From Drosophila persimilis (lineage: Eukaryota > Arthropoda > Insecta > Diptera > Drosophilidae): a DNA stretch of 64,000 nucleotides. Made by a program: the position numbers and the translations under genes. A model generated the notes under the pieces. The model was not told where the DNA came from and did no database searches. It worked only from the letters and a program-made list of their open reading frames with translations. The stretch is from positions 2,604,001-2,668,000 of the forward strand of contig NW_020825294.1 of the NCBI RefSeq assembly GCF_003286085.1, given 5' to 3'. Positions within the stretch are counted from its first letter, which is position 1. Each line of letters starts with the position of its first letter. Shown piece after piece: positions 60,701-64,000 of the stretch.

Positions 60701-63700
60701 CCCACAAAAGCACTAGCACTGGCACTGGCCATGGAGCAGCTATTAGGTCTGTTTTAGCTGTTTCTTTCACTGGCTCTGTTGCGAATTGAATCGACGTTGT
60801 ATGAGGGCTGTATTGCGGAGTTTTGATTACCGGAGATTGCCGAGGGTGTCAATAATACTTTGGAGAGTTTCTATGGACCAAAAAAGTAATGAAAAAACCC
60901 TCTAGATTAACATGTATCAACCCCTCTGACAGGACTCTAACATTAAACTCCTTCCTAAGAAACACATATGGGACTTGCTTCACACAAATTATGCTAGACT
61001 GAACGGATCGTTTATCCACTCGTTGGACCACCATTTGACATATATATCACTTGAACTGTCTGAAAGCGACTAAACGATTTAACCAATTTATGTACCTGCC
61101 GATGGACCCAGCAGCCCCAGCCCCAGGCCCAGCCACAGCCACAGCGATTCCACTCGGCTTGCGGGTGAGAATGTAATAAAAATTTAATGGCATTTATTAA
61201 GTACACATTAATTTGATTAACGTTCACACAGAATGTTTGCTTGTATTTATTTTTATACGAGTTGGAGAGTTCGAGTTCCGCTTGGAATTGATTTGCTGCA
61301 AATCGAAGCAATTATCCAAGGGACATCAATTTCAGGACATCAAATATTTATTTTGAGTGCTCCTAGCATGGCCGGGGCTATGGTAACTAAAGCCACTTAA
61401 GGGGGAAATCGAAATCTGCTTAATTGCGCCATAAGAAATGGACAAAAGGGTAAGCTGATTCCATCCGGCCGCAATGGCAGGCGGCTGTGCACTATTGTTC
61501 TGATTTGACTTTGGCTGGCTTTCTGGCAATAGATCGAGTTTGAATGCAGTACGAAATTGATGTGGGGTCTGGCTCCAGTCCATGTCCATGCAGACAACAG
61601 ACAACAGGCAAAAAGAGCATTCGGCCAGTGGCGAATGCGATAATAGCCACCCACAGAAAGCATTCGGAATAAATACGGTAATGGGTCTCGGAGACTCCAA
61701 GTAGGGGCATCCACTTTGCTGGAATATGAGAACATTGTTCGTGGCCACAAAATGATGGTTTTGGCCAGCAACAGCTCTGGCTTAGTTTTTGTCTTTTGTG
61801 CATATATTTGCTGAACACTTCAATTTTTGGCAGCAATTTACGCTCTCAGTGCAATCAGCTTGTTGTTTTTCCTCCGGCTGCTTGTTGCTAATGCGATTTA
61901 AGTAGGGGCAAGCCACGCCCAGGCAGTTGCCGGAGGAATCAATTGCCACTAGATGGTCCCAAAAAGCCAGCCACTGAGCCAGTAGCACGGGTTTCTTGTA
62001 TCCTTCTTCGTCTGCTTTTTATGCTCTTGCAATTTACACCAATTGCATCGGGAGGAAAGAATGGAAAACTTTCATTTAATGCCCGCACTTCTGGGTGTCG
62101 TTTCCAGCATGACATCAGCAGAGAGCAGCAGGGCTCTTGGATTTCGACTAAATGCTGATCCCAAAGGAGGTGCCGATGCCTGTCGATGGAGGAGCAGGCA
62201 AAGGATTTCACAGCCAAAGCGATTTGCTTACACTCATGAGCTCTAACTGGCTTAGATTCAAAAGGTTCTTTTGAAAGCTGTCCGAAGCAATCTTAAAGAA
62301 GTGAAGATGCAGTACACTGGGTGATCAGATTGGGGGATATTTGCTTTACTATTCAGCCTTGTTCCCTACAATAGTAGGGGCTCATTATAGCTTGCATCAG
62401 CATCGTGTGTAATTCAGGGAATTCAAGAAAGAACTAACACCAAAATGATACCAAACTGATTTCTCTGCTACACTTTACACTTTAAAATATTCGTGGGTTA
62501 TCCAATGAAATTTTCCGTTTTGTTTTTTGGTCCATTTTGTAGGCTTTTCTCTGCTGGCTGCTGTCCAAAGGGCAAGCCCAAAGAGTTTGTTTGCATTTAA
62601 AGAATACATGGGGATAAACTTATAAATGACCCACTTTGGGATGAAGTTTTTAAATACGTTTTAATGCGCTTTGAAAAGGATCTGAAGAGGACACACTCAC
62701 ACATACATTCATTTATGTAAACGGAACACACACGAGTATGTATGTATATAGAGTCGGAAACAGTTGGCGATGCCGTTGAGTGATGCGCCGTTTGTCAACT
62801 TTGCAGGTCAGCAGAGTCCTTGCCATCATCATGGCCACCCTTTTTTCATCATATGTCCCGCCCCCACTGGACCCATTCCACTCTTGGCCCTGTCCTGGTG
62901 AATAATGATGCCGGGTCGAGCCGAATTGTTTCCAGTTTCAGATTAAACTGTTGGTCAAGTTTCAGCAGCAACAAGAGTTTGCTTTAACTCGATTCCCGCC
63001 CAACCACTTGAAGATTTTCAGAGCTCGGGAACAATGCCATACTCGTATTAGTTTATTTTATGTTGTTGGCCTTATTCTTTTTCCTTTTTTGTTATTTTTG
63101 CTTGTTGTTGATTCTATTCATGGCCCGAACTGAGACTGCTTGCTTGGGACTTTTGTGCTGCTGTGTGGTTCGGTGTGGTTCGGTTTCCCTGGTCAGACAG
63201 TCCGACGGCTTGGTTTTAAGTTGCCGAGTTATATTTATCTAAATGATGCCAGCAGGCAACTCTCCGTATGTGGAATATTTTTATTGTGGTAAGCAGTCGG
63301 TTGTTGCCAGTTTTCAGTTTTCAGTTGTTGGTTAGCTGCTTTTGACATTCGCTTAGAGTGGAAGGAGGAGCGGCCCGCTACACAGCATTTTTGTGTGTGT
63401 CTAGCAGATAAGCCAATTTATGCAGTTGTTCTTTTTGAATATGCGTGTTAATTTGCTTGTGGATACGTACCCACTGGTATTAATATGGTGGAGGAGCTAG
63501 TTGGGGCTTACGGACTTGTATATCGGACTGTGGTCCTTTTCTCGGTAGTTGTTGTCTCTGTTTCTGTTTCTCTTGTGTGGGGCAAATGTTGGTCGAGTTA
63601 AGAGGCTGTTAAACCGTTTTAAATAAAAGTGTTGTCTTGGAAAGATTGTCACCCTTCCATGAGTACCAGTAATGGTACTCGTTTACGATGTTCAACATGT

Positions 63701-64000
63701 AATTTTTATTCCATATTTCATATTAAAATTTTTAGTAAATCAAACATCCTAAGATGCGCAATTTACGACAGTTTGAGGGAATGGAACAACTACAATTCAA
63801 AGGTAAATTCCTTTGAATTTCCTCGTAGGACATCAAAGCATAAACTCCCGATGAGAGCAGAGCAGAATAAACCGTTCCCAGTTGCCTTCCAGTCGGCCAG
63901 AATTCATTCTCTCTGCCAGCGAACAAGTTCGAATTTCGAAAAACCGAATGGCCAACGAGGGCCAGAACGAAGCGAGCGTCGTTCGGCCCATGCGAAAGCC
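57795..64000. other. Gene-free stretch, no supported gene
   Basis: No supported gene follows the RNF41-like stop. The stretch opens with three tandem GGTGGCA units (57806-57827) and contains a TG run (58547-58567), (GGAGCA)-type hexamers near 59303-59335 and CTG-type triplets near 60145-60170. A set of three overlapping minus-strand frames at 61332-61836 has no family character. Confidence 0.5.
58547..58567. repeat. (GT)n microsatellite
   Basis: A GT run of about 10 units. Confidence 0.9.

Noticed and set aside
1-64000. Searches for tRNA, rRNA, snRNA and CRISPR arrays
   Set aside because: No tRNA B-box with a matching acceptor stem, no rRNA- or U-snRNA-like block, and no spaced identical repeats were seen by eye.

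Overview
This is nuclear DNA of a fly, almost certainly Drosophila (subgenus Sophophora). The evidence is a miR-968/miR-1002-type microRNA pair, DINE-1 (INE-1) Helitron-like remnants, introns of 53-103 bases, TATA plus TCAGT initiator promoters, and fly-type protein families. The species is not determined. The miRNA pair and the CG9014-like gene make Muller element B my guess for the chromosome arm, but I hold that weakly. The window is gene-poor: recognisable genes cover only a small part, and long stretches hold only microsatellites and unassigned DNA.

Layout. 1-9.9 kb: no gene seen, one small DINE-1-like fragment. 9.9-14 kb: a fibrinogen-related (FReD) locus with one intact three-exon secreted gene (11864-13171, +), two decayed copies lying tail to tail upstream (9902-10815) and a stray copy of exon 1 downstream (13960). 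14-21.4 kb: no gene seen. 21.4-23.6 kb: a minus-strand cluster of tiny two-exon genes for secreted cysteine-rich, clip-like peptides. Two copies are intact, one has no in-frame AUG and has lost a cysteine, and one is a truncated relic; a DINE-1-like insert lies inside the cluster. 23.6-29.9 kb: no gene seen. 29.9-30.2 kb: a TATA/initiator promoter followed at once by mir-968-like and mir-1002-like hairpins. 30.3-41.3 kb: no gene seen. 41.4-42.0 kb: a minus-strand gene for a secreted protein with an acidic first half, an R-A-R-R cleavage-type site and an Arg/Gly-repeat tail. 49.6-50.8 kb: an intronless CYHR1/ZTRAF1-type RING plus TRAF-zinc-finger gene (-), with a candidate small two-exon gene (51170-51452, +) diverging from it. 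56.7-57.8 kb: an RNF41/Nrdp1-type E3 ubiquitin ligase gene (elgi/CG9014 family, +) with a short 5' UTR intron. 57.8-64 kb: no gene seen.

How the genes relate. The FReD locus and the clip-like cluster, about 8 kb apart, both encode small secreted proteins of families often used in insect immunity or reproduction, and both show repeated duplication and decay. The two RING/TRAF-zinc-finger genes are probably ubiquitin-pathway proteins. Their uninterrupted coding regions suggest retroposed origins. Nothing links these groups into one pathway beyond position.
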